NCBI GenBank assembly: GCA_025093555.1
Contig: JAIWNF010000074.1
Location: forward strand, 124,001 to 188,000
DNA from: Circinella umbellata
Taxonomy: Eukaryota > Mucoromycota > Mucoromycetes > Mucorales > Lichtheimiaceae
Length of the DNA: 64,000 nucleotides
Direction of reading: 5' to 3'
Below the pieces are notes generated by a model. It did no database searches, was not told the DNA's origin, and saw only the letters and a list, made by a program, of their open reading frames with translations. The position numbers were made by a program, and so were the translations under genes. Positions 41,401-54,500 of this stretch are shown piece by piece; position 1 is the first letter of the stretch, and each line of letters starts with the position of its first letter.

Positions 41401-42290
41401 CCCTATGTCTTTGCTGTTGTCGTGATCTATTGTTCTGTGATAGAGGACCTGTTGTTGAACCACCAGAATTCTCTGCTGTCATCTTGAGTTTCAATGCTAT
41501 TTCGTATCCTGTATCTGTTAGAGCAAATGTTGGAGGACTTCCATGTTTCCATACGTAGCCCTTATCCATAAGCGTTTTCATAGATGCCCATGCAGTATAA
41601 GTCTTGTTAGTTGCCTCTGCCATGTCAAAAGAAGCATCACAATGATCTTCAGCAAGGCGAATAATTTGATCTTTGGATACATTTACATGATTATTGCATT
41701 CCCGATGCTCTAATAATGCTAATAATATGGCATATCCGCCAGTACGATATTTCGGGATATAAGTACGAGGCTTTTGTCGTTTCAATTGTGAATTGGTAAG
41801 GTCATCTGTAACCTCTGACATGTACGTCCTTCGTTTGCCTTATCGAAAAAAAAGGGTTAATTTTTTTTTCTATTCTTTAAATGCTGTTCTATGTTTGTTG
41901 TCAAGATCCATAAGGTACACACTATTATACCTTTGTTTCGTTGTGGCATGGGAAATCCATTTTCTTCGCAATATTTTTTTAATTTTTTTTCTAGTCGTCC
42001 AGCAATGCTATCACCAATGCCATGTAATTGTTTTGTTTCTGATGGATGTGTAAATTCTTGGTGACATGCATTGAGTGAATTTAATGCCTAAAAAGATTAT
42101 AATTAGTTTGCGTGAGAGAAACAAATAAAAGAAAAAAAAACCCATATATTAATTTAATAGCTTCTTGTATCTCATTTACTTTTTTATAAGTAAAATATAT
42201 CTTGGATCCTCTTGCTTGTTCTTCATCACACCATTCCTTAATCCAATCTCGCCATAATGGATTACCGCATATTGGTTTAGGTCGACCCAT
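38469..42290 (-). CDS. MUS81: MUS81 structure-specific endonuclease, enlarged by an internal repeat linker
   Basis: Six exons on the minus strand: 42290-42180, 42087-41931, 41838-40093, 39993-39386, 39274-39062, 38843-38469; 1,069 aa against about 550-630 in most species. The order is canonical: N-terminal helix-hairpin region (CGNPLWRDWIKEW; LHGIGDSIAGRLEKKL), winged helix (about 120-207, YAILLALLEHRE to FALTDTGYEIALKL), linker, ERCC4 nuclease with VVDTRE (about 796) and the GDxnERKxxxD signature as ALELGD...VERKRMDD (about 854), then the C-terminal (HhH)2 domain (GVSAEKASSLMKIYPT). With its EME1 partner it cleaves 3'-flaps, forks and Holliday-junction intermediates. The extra length is a roughly 400-residue Asn/Gln/Ser-rich linker holding four VDLSLYV-type repeats. 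Confidence 0.94.
40526..41383 (-). repeat. Four acidic VDLSLYV protein repeats coded inside MUS81
   Basis: EEEVDLSLYVTNPEEYRSS (41383-41330), EEEVDLSLYVMEPDKYRSS (41212-41159), EEEVDLSLYVTDPEKYRA (about 40798-40745) and DEEPVDLTMYVTDPAKF (about 40576-40526). Spacers are Asn/Ser/Gln-rich and differ, so the cores are conserved more than their surroundings. Confidence 0.92.
40826..41056 (-). repeat. Three FQNSWNQ-type protein repeats coded inside MUS81
   Basis: NFQNSWNQSYNN (about 41056-41024), SFQNSWNQGYNN (about 40954-40919) and NFRNVWNLGYDD (about 40858-40826). A weaker fourth copy may be YFNQQNIWND, earlier in the protein. They lie between the second and third VDLSLYV repeats. Confidence 0.85.
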
Positions 42291-42711
42291 TAAGGATATT
42301 ACACTAGTAAAGCAAGTAGAAGAGGGGGCTGCGGCAAAAAAACCCCGCATCACGTAAAATCTTATTCTCTCGTCGCGACCCAAAAAAAAAACGCGTTGGC
42401 ATGCCAATAAAATTACTTCAATCTGTCATGGTAAGAGCTGCTTGTTATGAAGGCTGAAATATTATTCTACTCACCACATAATTATCAAATTATTATAACA
42501 GCATCATTATTACGACTCTTAGTATATATTACTAATCATCAGTCAAAAAAAAATTGTACTTTTATCATAATTAAGAGACTCTCATGTTGTCAAAGCTTTA
42601 TAGTAATCATACATTTACAACAAAACGACAGTAAATACTTGTTTTTATTATATTACAAAAAATAGAAAAGGTCGAGATAAAAAGAAAAATGTACATTAAG
42701 AGATATATAAT
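42291..42711. other. Intergenic region
   Basis: 421 bp between the AKR stop and the MUS81 start, both on the minus strand. AT-rich; no gene seen. Confidence 0.5.
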
Positions 42712-44327
42712 TTAGAAGATCTTGCAGTACCATTCTTCAACACCAGGATCATTGTAACGAATGTTACGTTCACCTAAGGTGGCGACGGCATCAAAATCCT
42801 CCTTGTCTAAGATGAAGTCTTGGAAGTTATCCTGGATACGGGAAGGAGTAACAGACTTTGGAATAACAGAAATTCCACGTTGAGCAGCAAAAGCAATGCA
42901 AATTTGAGCAGGAGACTTGTCTAACTTCTTGGCCACTTCTTGAATCTATTATGTTTTATAATCATATTAAATGTAAATTTAATGAGTTTTTCTCCTTGAC
43001 TGGTAATATATAACAAAAGAAGATACTTACAACTGGACTATCAACAATACGCTCCTTGCCATAAATGTTGTTACCCAAAGGTGAATAAGCAGTAATGTGA
43101 ATATTTTCCTTGGCACAGAATTCAAGAAGATCGGTTTGGAGGAAACCAGGATGAAGTTCAACTTGATTAACAGCAGGACGGATACGACAGTCCTTCAAGA
43201 TATATTGAATCTTGGGAATATCAAAGTTGGAAATACCAATAGATTTAACGAGACCTTCGTCAACAAGAGCTTCCATAGCCTTCCAAGTCTCCAAAAAGTC
43301 GACTTCTTCAAGAGCAACCTTACCATCTCTAAGAAAACAAAAAAAAATATACATATAACACATTATTCCATTGTAAGAAATAACTTTTAAAATCCAATCC
43401 AAATCTTTTTTATTCTCTTCCCACCAACCCGTTCCTGTGGCTATTCTTACTTTTGTGGGAATAGAAACTCTTTGTCTGGGACATTTGGAGTCTCAGAAGC
43501 GGGTTTTGATGGCTATAAATTCACAAGGTCATATAAGTTAAAGTTCCAAACTCTTCAAACTATGAATTATATACCATCGGTTGTTGTATTATAGCACTTA
43601 CAGTAAATGATACGGGCCAGTGAATGAGATAAAGATCAAGGTACTCAACACCAAGAGCAGCCAAAGAAGCCTTAACACCAGACTTTACGTATTCTGGGCG
43701 ATGATGTGTATTCCATAACTTTTTTTACAGTAAAAAAAAAGAAGAAGTAATAAGATGACAGACCCAGTTAAAATCAAAATGTGCAAACAATTACGTAACA
43801 CAGATGTCTTATGTTTGGAAGCTTACCTTAGAAGTGATAAATATATCTTCACGTTTGACACCTGATTCACGAATACCTTGTCCAACTTCATCTTCATTAC
43901 AGTAGACATAAGCACAATCCAAGTGCTTGTAGCCTATATATCAATAAAAAAAACATATTATCATTAATAATTATACATTGTAATCGGAAAAAAAAAATCG
44001 AAAAAAGAATTGAAAGCTATTTTTACCTGTTTGCAAAGCACACAAAACGGCCTTACGAACTTCATCAGGCTTGGAAAGCCAGGTACCCAAACCTTTTTAA
44101 AAGATATATGCTTTAGTAAACTTAGAAAAGTTTTTGATTTTATAATTTATACTACATACCAACAGTTGGGATTATTTTGCCATTGTTCAAAGCTAGAAGA
44201 ATAATTCAGAACCATATGAGTAAATATATGTTTACAGTTTATACGCGTCATAGGTAAAAATACCGAAAAAGAAAAAAAACGAAATGTATATGAAATAGCA
44301 CATACTGTAAGTACGACCGAGAGACAT
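42712..44327 (-). CDS. Aldo-keto reductase, 312 aa
   Basis: Eight exons on the minus strand: 44327-44306, 44192-44160, 44092-44027, 43933-43827, 43718-43602, 43512-43451, 43328-43031, 42945-42712. The catalytic tetrad is visible: Asp46 and Tyr51 in DCAYVY, Lys76 in ITSK, His109 in LYLIHWP. Family signatures [26 protein letters not shown] and the NADPH-binding [13 protein letters not shown] follow. Length is normal for the AKR superfamily (about 310-330). The protein reduces aldehydes or sugars to alcohols with NAD(P)H in the cytosol. It resembles xylose-reductase/glycerol-dehydrogenase types (AKR2/AKR3); the true substrate cannot be told from sequence. The first exon codes only MSLGRTY plus one base, so the start was placed by splice logic. 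Confidence 0.93.
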
Positions 44328-47216
44328 GATGATAATAGAATAAAGAAGAAGAATAAAAAGAAAAAGAAAAAACAGAGTGCTGCCATGGTGATTTTTGATG
44401 CTTATATATGCATGCTTTAGTTCCTTCCCGCGGGAATTTTTCGAAGAAAAAGGTCCGTGAAAAAATCCCTTGGGGGCCGAACTATTCGGCGATTGGGCTA
44501 ATATGCCGACCTTAGAAAATTTAACTCAAAACCTTAGATATAGTGAATTGTATTCCATACTATTCCTTTCCAGGAAGGTTTCTCTAACTTTTGGATGGTC
44601 TTTCTTCCAATATCACCTTCGATAAATATCTTTTTCTTTTGACCATCACCGGAAAATAGTATGACATCTTCTATTTTACTTACTAAATTATTTTCAGGTC
44701 CAAGTGACTTGTTTTAGCAACCGATTATACAGAAATTTTTGTTCCTGACGAGATGAATTCAATACAATAAAGCACCACACCCAAAATTCCTGTATCACAA
44801 ATATTGACATGACTCTTACGTACTATTCTATTTTGAAGGATGAACGCTCGTTTATTGGCTAACCCGTTCATAGAATATCGAAGGAATGCATTACGTTACC
44901 ATTTTTTAAAAGTAGAAAGAAAAACGCTGTTCTTTTTGTAGATATACATTTTAACATTTTGTATAATATAAATACAAAGATAATAAGATTTTGATAATAA
45001 TAGATCAAAGAGCATACCTTCAATATAGCAATTAACTGTTTGTTAGATCGACAATCATCCAATTTTTTTCACTTATATTCTTTTTCTCTTTGACTTCTCT
45101 GTATTGTTTTTAATTATATGTCGGATGGTGTTTGTTTACTCTATTTTAAAACACGGCGGGTTTCTTTGCGAGATAATTTATAAACATGGCTATTATATTT
45201 CTATTCAAAATGTTACATAGCTTTCAATTACAATTTTTCAATTAAATCCAAAGGTGTATAATATAAATGAGAATTTTTGTAAATATACATGTTACAGTTG
45301 TACATAGATAAATATGAAAAGAGCAGGCACTATCAAAATATACAAGTACAAGCATTCACAATTAACGAACAGAAACAAATGTTTTATATTTTTTCGGTAC
45401 GTCTAACTACCCGTTGTAGTCTCTTAATAGATAAAAACAAAACGTATACGTATTGTATTACTGTAATAAAAGAAAAGTTAATTTAGAAGCAATAAGCTAA
45501 AGCAACGATAGTAGGTAGCGTTGTAATCATTAATTTAGAAAAAATCAAATATACCGCTAGAAGAAAGCTGTCTTCAGCGATCACTTGATAGGTAATACGT
45601 ATGATTAAAATGTATGAATAAATACTTATTGTAATAGCGCATTATCTACGTACATTAGCATCAAATGGCTGAATTGACAATACTAAAGCATCAAATATCT
45701 TACCAAATACGTTGGTCCCATCAAAATTTGCCTGAATACCATAAGTAAGCGTTGTGGCACCCCCACTTTATTATAATAGTTGCTGTTCGCTTTTTTAAGT
45801 GTGAGTTACGTCTTTTCTACTAAAATTAACTTCTTCATTTAACAGTTTCTTTTTTCTTTATCTGAAAACAATCAAAAATAAGGTAGGTGTTATTTAGTTG
45901 AATGTATAGTATGATATATTTTTTTTTTAAAAAAAAAAAGTATATTCAATTATATTTCGATTGTATATTGGTGCATTACCAATAAATGATTGCTTGCAAG
46001 TAGAATCTAGAGTTATGTAGTCAAAATACAATTATTACGTTCTCTCACGCTGTCTTCCCAATTTCAAGGTATATGTACTACGTACATGCGATGAGTTACA
46101 AACATTTTCTGATGAACTAATCAGTACGTAGCAACATTGAATTTCTGCAACTTGAAGGGTTTTGTGGTGTGGTGGGCGATATCATGTTGGAACTCCTCCC
46201 GACTCATATAAATAGTCTTATGCGGTTAAATGTATGGATGAGTAATCGTCTGTTACTGAGGCAAGTATAACATACTTTATACAACGAGACAGAATGGAAT
46301 TAATGTAACACTGGCTGTAAAAATGTTTCTCTAGAAAGAATTTGTGAATGAAAAGGTATGCTTCCTTATTTATATACCATATTTAGTAATATATACTTTT
46401 GTAAATTTAGTTCGCTATAAAATTTTATGGCGTCATACGCAAACAACCACACCCAAGTATTATATAAGCAGTGAGCAGTTGTTTTTTTTTCAACTATAAA
46501 AGATTATAAAATACATATAACTATATATTAATGTAAAATTTGAAGCATGTATGTGCTCGACTCATTGGTTTCAATCATCATTATAATAAATATGGATAGT
46601 ATGTAATAAAACAAAGAACAATGATCAGAATGTCATGTCATGAAACCCAATACAATCCCTGATAAGGGAATTTTACAAGTGATTAAGCCATATAATGACT
46701 TATTATTGTTCAAACACATTCTAATCAAGCATCACCTAGTAATAAAGTACATTATAATAACTAACATATACTATACCAAATAGAATTATACACTACTATT
46801 AATCTCGTAAACAATAATAATCTGAATCTTTACCATTCTTTTGTTGTCGTTAGTGGGAAAAGGAGGAAGAAGAATAATTCATTGTTTTGCGGATCATGAA
46901 ATAGAAAAAGATAAAAAAAAATATTTGTTTGGAGATGTTGTCATGAAATATACTCAATGGTTTAATAAACAAAGAACAGGGAACCAAAAAAAAACAAATG
47001 TCAAATAACTTATATAAAACTAGTCTAAACTATTCTGAGCTTATGCACAAGTTTTTGTTACTCCTCAATAAACAAAGACCGAGATCCAGGAGTAACCAAA
47101 AAAAAAGAACACTTTTTTTTTTCTTTCTTCCTCTTTTTTATTTAATTCTTTCTCGTTTTTTTTTATATAAAACAACCCTTTCCTATCCTTCTTTTCTTTT
47201 AAAAACAATAATAATA
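44328..47216. other. 2.9-kb intergenic region, no gene recognised
   Basis: It contains the AKR upstream region (a GC-richer patch at 44425-44520), AT-rich DNA with TACGTA sites (for example 46078, 46125), and T-rich leader DNA before the CYSTM gene. Short frames here (44868-45062 minus, 45289-45486 plus) have no coding character. Confidence 0.5.
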
Positions 47217-47699
47217 ATGTCATCATATCCTCCCCCACAACAAGGTTACGGTCAACCTCAACAAGGCTATTATGCTCCTCCTCCTCCACAACAAGGTGGT
47301 GGTTACTATCCACCTCAACAAGGCGGTTATTATCAACCTACGTAACGTGATTTATTCTGTTTATTTGTTATTATTATCGGTTGAAAGCGAAGAAGATACG
47401 AATGCATGTATGGGTGCTATATAAAATCACAGATAAAATAATTAAACACTTATATATATACTTTATACAACTATTTTAATAGACCTCCTCCCCAAACTAT
47501 TGTTATGCAACAACCACCTCAACAAAGCAGCGACAAAGGATGTTGTATGGCCTGGTAAGCAATAGTTATACTAATAATGAGAATAAACAGTGAAAAAATG
47601 TAAGCAAATGATGGTTTATTATAATTAATATTAATTTATCTTCATTTAAATAGTATGGGTGCCTTACTTTGTTGCTGTGTCCTGGAAGAATGCTGTTAA
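47217..47699 (+). CDS. CYSTM-type short cysteine-rich tail protein, 80 aa
   Basis: Three exons: 47217-47341, 47483-47554, 47654-47699. The N-terminal two thirds is Pro/Gln/Tyr/Gly-rich (MSSYPPPQQGYGQPQQGYYA) and the C-terminus is the hydrophobic Cys cluster GCCMACMGALLCCCVLEECC. This is the layout of CYSTM proteins of plants and fungi, whose Cys-rich tail inserts into or is anchored at membranes and which are often stress-induced. The exact role is unknown. All three exons join in frame with GT-AG introns of 141 and 99 nt, which supports a gene this small. Confidence 0.85.
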
Positions 47700-49992
47700 T
47701 AATAAATTACAGCGTATATACTACTCTACTATATTATCACTACACTCCTAACATCTCATTATTATTATTATCCTTAAATACATAATTTCCAATATATTAT
47801 GCCACTATTTCTTCCTTTTTTTTTACTCCTTACTTTTGCTAAATTAGATTTAATCAGCTGTTTATTAGATGCAACTCTTTTTTTGCGGAAACACAAAAAA
47901 AAAAAGTGAAACCTTTTGAAATTTTGGACTAAAAAAAACCATCACTTAATTACCCGCTCGTCATACAGGTTTATTTCTGATTTATTGTAAAAAAAAATCC
48001 ATGTAATCCTTAAGAAAAGACGATGACAGAAAGAAAGAGAAAGAGAGAAAGAGAAAAAGAAACACAAAAGTAAGATACTTTTAATAATTGCTATTATTAA
48101 CGTATCTTCCCATTGTTGAACATAAATCAATATAAAAAAAGAATTATTGTTGATCGTCAATCAATCAAGTATTTTCATATATTACCCGTTTTGCCTAAAC
48201 TCATGAAACCCAGCAGTTTTTTTATTTCTTCCACAAATGATGATTTCAAATGCGGTAGGTTACAAAATATGCACTTCAGAAACGAAATAGTTGAGCCAAG
48301 ATATTTAATCTTCATGTTTGGAAACTATAAAAACGTGGTTCAATTAGATCCTCGAGGATAGGTTGAATTAATTAATTATTTTAAAGAGGGAAATTCGTTA
48401 GATGATCTTAATAGATAGTAAGATTTATTATTATGATTATCATAAAACCACTGTAATAATATATATATTTGTAAACTGGACATTACAATTTGTATCATTT
48501 CTAATTTAAGGTTCACAGATAGATTGTTTTGCATTCAAGTGTCGCGTTCAACATAAAGTGGGGGTTTTGTTGGATATAACCATTCTTTTGGTTATATGTA
48601 CATATTTCATTAGTGAAAACATTATACTTAACGATGTTGACATTGCCATGACCAGCCCTCTATATGACATTAGCTATGTACTAGAAGATAATACATAGCA
48701 TTTTAAAAGTTGCATTTAATTTAGGTTACAACATTTCAATTATAAAAAAAAAGAAGTGTACTATGTCGTATGAACTTTTCTCTTCATTTTTTGTTGCTAG
48801 TACTTCAACAATCGTTAATCTCAATTTTATTCATATATTATTTACCATACCAACCTCTCATTTTTTCAAAAGAATTATATTCAGCTTTCAGTTACACAAA
48901 ATGCACTTGGCAAAGGCTAAATTACAACGATTTGATTCAATATTCCACTTGAACACTCGGAAGTTCTTTAATACAATCTTCCAATATAATAGAAGTTCGA
49001 GAAGAATGATGAGTTAGTTGACCAAGGAAAACGTATTCTTCACTATTTTCAAAATGATGGCGTCATATCGACATAGTTTTTCACGATTAGTTACGAAAAT
49101 GAGGCTTGACCACTGACTACATGACTATGGATTTGGAAGGATCGCAAGATCTTGTGAGAAATTACCCTATATTCAATCAATAAAGAGCACCTGTAATCGA
49201 TAGCATTCATCAGTCTACCAAAGTCAATAACAGAATTTCCTGGAAATATTTTACACAAATTATTTAAATATGAACAGTTTATCTTTAAGAATTCATTGGA
49301 AATTCCTTCACCAGCATTGTTTAATTCTGTTGCGGATCTCAAGTCTTTGACTTATCTGGAATTTTTTACATTGAATTTAAAATTATCCACCTTTAATTAG
49401 TTTGTTACAAATACTGGTTAAATCAAGACAAAAATGGTTCACTTTTAATACCACTGGATTAAACACTTGCTATGGAAGAGCAAAAAAACTTATATAGTAC
49501 GTAGTTACTTATATTCAAATTGATAAACTTACAAGGATTGAACGTTTCCTGATAATTTTATTCAACAACTATTTGTGCAAAAACAATCTGTACGAAAATT
49601 CGGAAAGATTGATGCCTAAATTATAAGTATTGGATAATTACGGGAGGTATCCATTTGTGTATGGATGTACTAACATTATTATGATATGTGAAAGTTAAGA
49701 GTAATATGCCATACTTCTCATTGAAAGTATATAAATGAAAGAAGTTTAGAGGTATATTCCTTTACTATAATTATCGTTTAATTGGTAATAAAAATATATC
49801 AAAAAATAATACACTATATATATATATATAATATTGACCATTTTTCTTTGCTAATAGTAATAAAAACACTAAGGTATTATGATAGCGGAAGTACTTTAGA
49901 AATTTAATTCAGCATAAAAAATATAAAAAATTTTGGAGGCTGAAATATTTCTTTTCTATATTTTTGCATACTTGCTTGTTATTATTGCCATT
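47700..49992. other. 2.3-kb intergenic region, possibly with decayed coding sequence
   Basis: Open stretches at 48113-48361 and 48763-49017 (plus) and the 49080-49700 region read like fragments of a Leu-rich protein broken by many stops. I cannot assign a family; an F-box/LRR relic is only a guess. A (TA)n tract lies at about 49815-49832. Confidence 0.35.
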
Positions 49993-51395
49993 ATGGAATT
50001 AAGAATTTTATCACCAGTATCACCTGCCGCAGTAAAGAAAAATGATCAAAAACGAATGGACATTGATGGAGAAAACACTCCAGTTCATTTAGTTAATCCT
50101 GGTGAAACAATCACAACTGATCAACAATTCATGAGGTAAAAAAAAAAAAGACGATCCATTAGGAAAAACCAGTAAACTACGAATAGTATCAATCGATTTT
50201 TCTCTGTTATTAATTACTGTTCTATGTATATATATATATATATTCGGGGTGAATATAGAGGTCATGGTACATATGCTGATGGAGAAAATGTAGTTGTTTC
50301 AGCAGTTGCAGGTTCTGTTGAACGTGTCAATAAATTACTTTCTGTTCGACCATTAAAAACGCGTTATACACCTGAAATTGGTGACATTGTTGTTGGTCGA
50401 GTTACTGAAGTTATAACCAAACGATGGAAAATTGATGTCAATGGAAAACAAGACGCTATATTATTATTGAGTTCAGTCAACTTACCAGGTGGTGTACAGG
50501 TAAAATAATATATATCAAAGGAATATGTGAGAGAGATGCTTGTTGGGAGACAACAAAAAGAAAAAAAAAAAGCTTATAAAATAATGAAAAAAAAAAACTT
50601 TTTCTTTGATAGCGTCGTAAAAACGAATCAGATGAACTTCATATGCGTCAATTTTTTGCTGAAGGCGATGTTCTTGTGGTAATATACAAAATAAATATAT
50701 AGGGTTTAATTCTTTTATAATATAGTATGTGAACTAAATACATTGGATTGGGGGATTATTTATATAGGCTGAGGTACAAAGTTTCTATGTGGATGGATCT
50801 ATGGGATTACATACGCGAGGATTCAAGTTTTGTAAACTACGAAATGGTTCTTTTGTAAATGTTCCACCTGTTCTTGTTCAACGATGTAAAACACAATTTC
50901 ATACTTTACCATGCGGCGTAGATATCATTTTAGGTTTGAATGGATATATTTGGGTCAATAAGAAACCTCAAGGTTTACCAGAAAATAATACTGAAGAAGT
51001 GGATACCACCATCATGTATTCTAATACAAATGATGTATGTTCTTTTTTATAAATTATAATTAGCGACAACATTTGAAAGAGTCATATTTATATCAATCTT
51101 TTTATTATTTAGGAAATAACATACGAAGAACGTGAAGTAATTGCACGAGTATGTAACTGCATAACTGCATTAGCTAAACGATATATGCATATTAATGATA
51201 CAGTTCTCATTTATACATATGAAGGTAAATAAACAGATAATTCAACCAAAAAAAAAAAAAAAGATATTGATTTTTTGATCTAATATATTTTTGATTTATA
51301 TAGCATCACTTGCATATACCGTTAAAGAACTTTTAAAGGTGGATGTCATTGATAGTATAACAACAGAAGCTAGTCAACGAATGCATGAAGTATAA
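49993..51395 (+). CDS. RRP4: Exosome complex exonuclease cap subunit RRP4 (EXOSC2)
   Basis: Six exons: 49993-50135, 50259-50499, 50613-50678, 50768-51034, 51113-51224, 51304-51395; 306 aa. Start MELRILSPVSPAAVKKNDQK. The N-terminal domain carries MRGHGTYADGENVVVSAVAG, the S1 RNA-binding domain begins at IGDIVVGRVTEV, and the KH domain has GLNGYIWV, the atypical GxNG form of RRP4. RRP4 sits on top of the RNA exosome ring and helps feed RNA to the nuclease core in nucleus and cytoplasm. Length fits the family. It converges with the ATG26 gene, with only about 200 bp between stops. Confidence 0.94.
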
Positions 51396-51592
51396 TACAA
51401 CTTGACCCAAAATAAATTAAATTAAAAGCATTATTTGTAAATACTATTAAAATTCTTTTTTTTTCTCACTATGATAAAATGATTGATATTATTATGAATA
51501 TTATTATTATTTACTCAGTCATATATGTTTATGTGTATAATGTATAAAAAAGAAAAGAAAGAATTGTAATTATAAAATAAAGTGAGAGATTA

Positions 51593-54500
51593 TCAACTTG
51601 TACGAGGTCGCCAAGAACCTGGAGATACTGACCCAGAAGCTGTTGCTTCAATCAAAGTCCATTCTTGATCATTTCCTACTATACTATTTTCTAATAAAGC
51701 ATCTGAATCTTCTCCTTCATCAGATGATGTACGTTGTGCTGAAGAAACAGTACGTTCTCTTGCTAATTCCATATCTCGATAGATACATTGAATTGCTGTT
51801 TCTACACCATTTTCCTATTCAAATAATCACATATAATTTTTTTAAGTATATACTCTATAATACATAACTTTTATTTTATATGTATCTACAATAAGAATCT
51901 TAGTATTTTTATTTTCTTTACCTCACGAATCTTTTGTCCAACAATATTTGCTGTTCGAAGCATACTTTCATCAGTAGATACTACACGCAAAGCAGCTGAG
52001 AGATTTTCCACAGTTAACTCTTTGATACAACGACCTACACCCATTTCTGCTACTCGATCTCCCCAAAAGAATTGATCTGCAAAAAAAGGTTTGACAATAG
52101 TAGGCCGTCCTGCACGTAAACCTGCTGCTGTAGTACCTGCACCACCGTGATGAACTACAGCCCTTACTTGTGGAAATAACCAATCATGTGGTACAGCTTG
52201 AACACTTAAAATGGTATCTGGATACCTATGTAATAAATCACTTGTTTTTCCTGCTATCCTTGATGACCAACCTCTTGAAATAATAGCACGAACATTAGAT
52301 AATAAAGTTGCTTCAACAATAATACGTGTGATTTCATCAGGATCAGAAACAATAATAGATCCAAATCCAATATACACAATAGGTCTTGAATCGGATGCTT
52401 GTAAAAATTTTTGTAATTCTGGACTTGGTTTCCATTTCGTCTACAATTTATTTAAGATAGAATAATAAGATGAGATAATTAGTTTAATGATTCACATTCA
52501 CTTGAAAGTGATTTCTCAATATTATTTACCTGTGCATTATCCAAAAACCAATATCCTGTACAATGAATCCAATCTCTCCAATCAAGTGGACTAGGTACAA
52601 TACTTTGACTAAAACAATAGAGATAAGGAATTTTCCATACTTCTAACTTTTCATAAGTTGTCGCTGGTAATCCAAGTATATCTTTTCTAAAATCATTGGT
52701 TCGTGTTGCAATAGCTCTCCATACAGCATGATCAAATAAAACATAAGTCATATCATTATACAATCTTCCTTTTGGATTATTAGGAGTGGCAAAAGGATGA
52801 GGAAATGATCGTGTTCTTGTCATTGGCATAGGAAATGATCTGAAATAAGGTACCCCTAAATATTTCATTATATAAAATATATATATGATTACTATTCAAA
52901 TCTCGCTTTTTGTTTCTTGCAAACATAATATATATGTTACTTACGAAGTTTTTCTGCCATATGTATACCCACCATAGCACTAGGACTTTCAAGAATTACA
53001 TCAGTATCTTCACAAGCTTTCCAAGTTAATTCAAGTAATTCATCTATCCATCCTTTAAACTTATAAAATAGCAATCAAATTTTAATTTTCTTTTGTTGTT
53101 TTACATATATAGAAACTTTTATCCAATTAATACTTACTAATCGTAATCCTTCCATAACAAAATGCACACTAAAGAAGTTATTCTCTACACAAAGGCGCTA
53201 ATCAAGAAAGAATAAATATATAAGTAAAAATAACAATAATGTATTAATATATATTGGAGGATAGTTACCATAAGCTCACTTGGATCACCACCTATGGACC
53301 GATATTCTATATTATGTTCTTCGATCCAATCTTTAAACTCATCATGTGTAGCAATACGACATTTGTGACCTTCTGCCATAAGACCCTTACATAATGCGAT
53401 ATAAGGTTGCACATCACCTCGTGTACCGATAGTAATACATGTAAAGTGGAGTGGTTTGTCTGGCTTTTTATATATAAGCGGTTCATCTTCAACTGTATGT
53501 GATAAAACTGGTAGCCCTGTTTTGAATGGTGGTATAACATAATCATTATGTTCAATCTGTTCTTCTTCTAATAATCTAGCAGTCCATTCACGAATATCTC
53601 TATCATATACATAAAATTTCAAAGAAAAAAATATTTATTTATTTTAGTATATAAATACCTCTGTTTCCCACTTGCCCAATTCTCTTTATTCATATTATCA
53701 TATACTTTTGTGCTTGTTCTGTTGAAGATTTATTTTCAAATACACCTTTATGTTGAAGAAATAATCTTGCAAAACAACTATTTCGTTTCGCTTCAGAAGA
53801 AAACTCTATGAAAATCTATTTATAAAAGTTTAATTATATTTCAATTTATAGTGTACGTTTTATTCTATCTTATTACCTCTTTCTTATTTTGCATAAGAAT
53901 ACTTAAAGCGTGAAATATATAACCACGACTACGGATTTTTTGTATTCGTAGAATATCATTGAATGGAATAATCATCTATTTTTTATTTTTTCGATAGAGA
54001 GATTTTGTTTAATACACTTGTTGATTTTTATACTTATTATCAAATGATATAATATTACCTTGGCTTTGGTTGCAATTCCTTTTGAATTAAATGATACATG
54101 ATGGGAAGAAATATACAACTTTCCATAACATGGTAATGTTTTCATTAATGAACAGCGATATACTTTAATATACAAAAAACATGGTTAATTAATATCATTG
54201 ATTTAGTCTTCAACAATCTCTAAATATTTATTTATTTACCTGCTTCTAATTTCTCGGATTGAGGTAATACAAAATATTTTCGAAAATTGGTACGCGTTCG
54301 TCCTTCAAGTGGTTCTTCATATGGAAATAATGTTGGAATAAATTCATTACTATTATCATTTTCTGATTTTCGATTATCTGTTCTTTTATACGGATTTATT
54401 CTATTTTTGTCTTGAATTTCTTCATCTTCTTCATCTTCCTCATCTAACGAACGATAAACAGTGGCCGTACTTCCTGTATTATTTCCTCCACCACCTAAAA

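Noticed and set aside
44420..44520. GC-richer patch upstream of the AKR gene considered as a tRNA
   Set aside because: No TTCGA-type T-loop or paired acceptor stem could be found.
45760..45772. GGCACCCCCACTT considered as another MULE end
   Set aside because: Only a short C-rich core is shared and the flanking terminus bases do not match.
47065..47313. Minus-strand frame opposite the CYSTM gene
   Set aside because: It is the complement of Pro/Gln-rich codons and T-rich leader DNA.
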